This document shows positions 62,707-64,000 of a stretch of DNA of 64,000 bases, in pieces. This stretch comes from Monomorium pharaonis. Taxonomy: Eukaryota; Arthropoda; Insecta; Hymenoptera; Formicidae. The stretch is taken from NCBI RefSeq assembly GCF_013373865.1, contig NC_050471.1, positions 28,677,176 to 28,741,175 of the forward strand, read 5' to 3'. Every line of letters begins with the position of its first letter. Position 1 is the first letter of the stretch. The notes beneath the pieces were generated by a model. The model searched no databases, was not told the origin of the DNA, and saw nothing but the letters and a program-made list of their open reading frames with translations. Position numbers and translations under genes: made by a program.

Positions 62707-64000
62707 TTATCTGCGATCTCTGTATCTGTGATGATCGCGCGAAGAACGGTGATCACTGTGCCGACTATGACGACTAGCCGTCCTCCATAGAAATTCGTCG
62801 ACGCTCCTCTCATAGCTACGCTTATCTAGTGCCGATGCTGTTGCATTGTAATCCGGAGGCAGTGGTAGACCATCGTAATATCTGAAACAAGAAAAAAATC
62901 ATCTCTAATTTATCTTATGCTCAGAGAACTTTTGTTTAAATAAGTGGAACGAACCATCTAGAAGGTAATATCAGATAATTCAAACTAAATAATTCTTACC
63001 TTGGAGGTGGAGGAGGTGGTGGCAGAGTATCATACGGGTGCGGACCATAAGGCGGTAATGGAGGCAACTGATGTTGCATAGTGCGCATATAATCCGCCAC
63101 ATAAGCTTCCGCAACCGCAGCGACACCCAATCCACTTCCATAGCCCCTGAAAAAGAAATTAATTAACATTGCAGAGTAAGTTTTTACAAATTGTGAAAAT
63201 TTATGTATCTGCTCTTGAAAGACATGAATTTTAATAAAGCTGCGGCATGAAATATGCTAGTATTTAGCAGCATTATTACATTATAATGTTAAATTTTAAA
63301 GCTATTATATATCGTGTAATTTTTAATACTGTGAATAATCGATATATAATCGTACTTTGTGTAAGGTGAATCGCCTCGACTAAACCACGGTGTGTACCGG
63401 TAAGAATGATCCCTAGAACTTCTGTGATTTCCATCCTGAGAACCTCTGGCCAATGATGCTAAACGCGATCTCGAAGTCAAGAACAGTTTGCGTCCGCGTC
63501 CGCCTCTTCGTAGAAATCTAGAACCGCCTATGGGCCTCTTGTCGCGATAACGCGACGATTTTACAACATGTTTCCCTGCCTCCTTGGACTTTCGCAAAAT
63601 AGGCGTCATTTCGATTCCTGCAAATATAAATAATATTTATATGCGACATGATACAAATATATAAAAATTATATGTATGAATTGTAAAATATATAAAGATT
63701 TAAAAAATATCTCAATAGTTTTTATTAATATATAATGTACACATGTAGTGATCGTGGAGGATTGTGCGTTTGCTCTCTGTGCCTCAGACTTAAATCTAAT
63801 CGATAGTATCGATATATTGTATTCGACATTATCATGGATTTATCACTTCTTTGATAAGAGGCCAAGAATGAAAAAAAAATGCTTAGCAGATACACACCTT
63901 CATCTTCTGGAAATAATCTGCACAATTCTTCTGCGACTCTGGGCTCGATTTCCTGTCCATCTCGACCAATCTTGACTTGCTTACCATCATTCCAAGGATT
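62707..64000 (-). CDS. Ythdc1: YTHDC1 (YT521-B), C-terminal part, runs off the window
   Basis: Nuclear reader of N6-methyladenosine that influences splicing, including sex determination in flies (family knowledge). The visible exons in transcript order are 64000-63898 (partial), 63617-63356, 63146-63000 and 62881-62707, encoding 228 residues up to the stop. The first carries the end of the YTH domain (NPWNDGKQVKIGRDG, then AEELCRLFPEDE). An Arg/Ser/Gly-rich linker follows (RPIGGSRFLRRGGRGRK), then a Pro-rich segment with eight consecutive prolines, and a closing KRSYERSVDEFLWRT plus Arg/His/Ser tail. That block matches the human C-terminal KRVHDYDMRVDDFLRRT. The aromatic cage residues lie outside the window. 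All three junctions keep the frame. Confidence 0.93.

Noticed and set aside
1..64000. CRISPR arrays, bacterial operons or insertion sequences
   Set aside because: Spliced genes, Pol III tRNA signals and metazoan protein families show that this is animal nuclear DNA; no direct-repeat/spacer array is present.

Overview
This is an AT-rich animal nuclear locus with spliced genes, almost certainly from an insect. The gene set and exon structure suggest a hymenopteran, and an ant is my best guess, although nothing in the window proves the species. Eight protein-coding genes and one tRNA gene can be reconstructed. For every multi-exon gene the joined exons keep a continuous reading frame, and I checked the intron phases by hand.

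Layout, left to right. (1) 74-9310 (+): the nuclear-basket coiled-coil protein Megator/TPR, missing only its first exon or exons. (2) 12516-13013 (-) and 21315-21971 (+): two PDGF/VEGF-like secreted growth factors arranged head to head. The 8.3 kb between them holds several inverted-repeat elements, an 88-bp tandem repeat and a 1.27-kb foldback element. (3) 22562-25793 (-): the axonemal dynein assembly factor DNAAF4/DYX1C1, convergent with the second growth factor. (4) 30427-46133 (-): a very large neurabin/spinophilin scaffold in 18 coding exons with a non-coding leader exon. Its introns carry a tRNA-derived SINE, a SINE fragment and a miniature inverted-repeat element (MITE). (5) 50401-51818: a dense chain of MITEs flanked by TAA, lying between the divergent neurabin and Uba2 genes. 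(6) 51955-55185 (+): Uba2, the catalytic SUMO E1 subunit. (7) 55896-58634 (-): a type II Golgi carbohydrate sulfotransferase of the CHST11/HNK-1 type, with a tRNA-Asp(GTC) gene in its first intron on the opposite strand. (8) 62707-64000 (-): the C-terminal part of the nuclear m6A reader YTHDC1, running off the right edge.

The genes do not form a pathway. They are ordinary housekeeping, signalling and cytoskeletal genes that happen to be neighbours. The unusual content is mostly non-coding: nested MITEs, a foldback transposon, long hairpins and facing poly(A) signals. Some protein details also stand out: repeated PEYA-type tyrosine motifs in neurabin, growth factors lacking one cystine-knot cysteine, and an in-frame basic extension upstream of Uba2. 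I found no previously undescribed multi-gene system. The MITE chain at the Uba2/neurabin boundary is the strongest candidate for follow-up.
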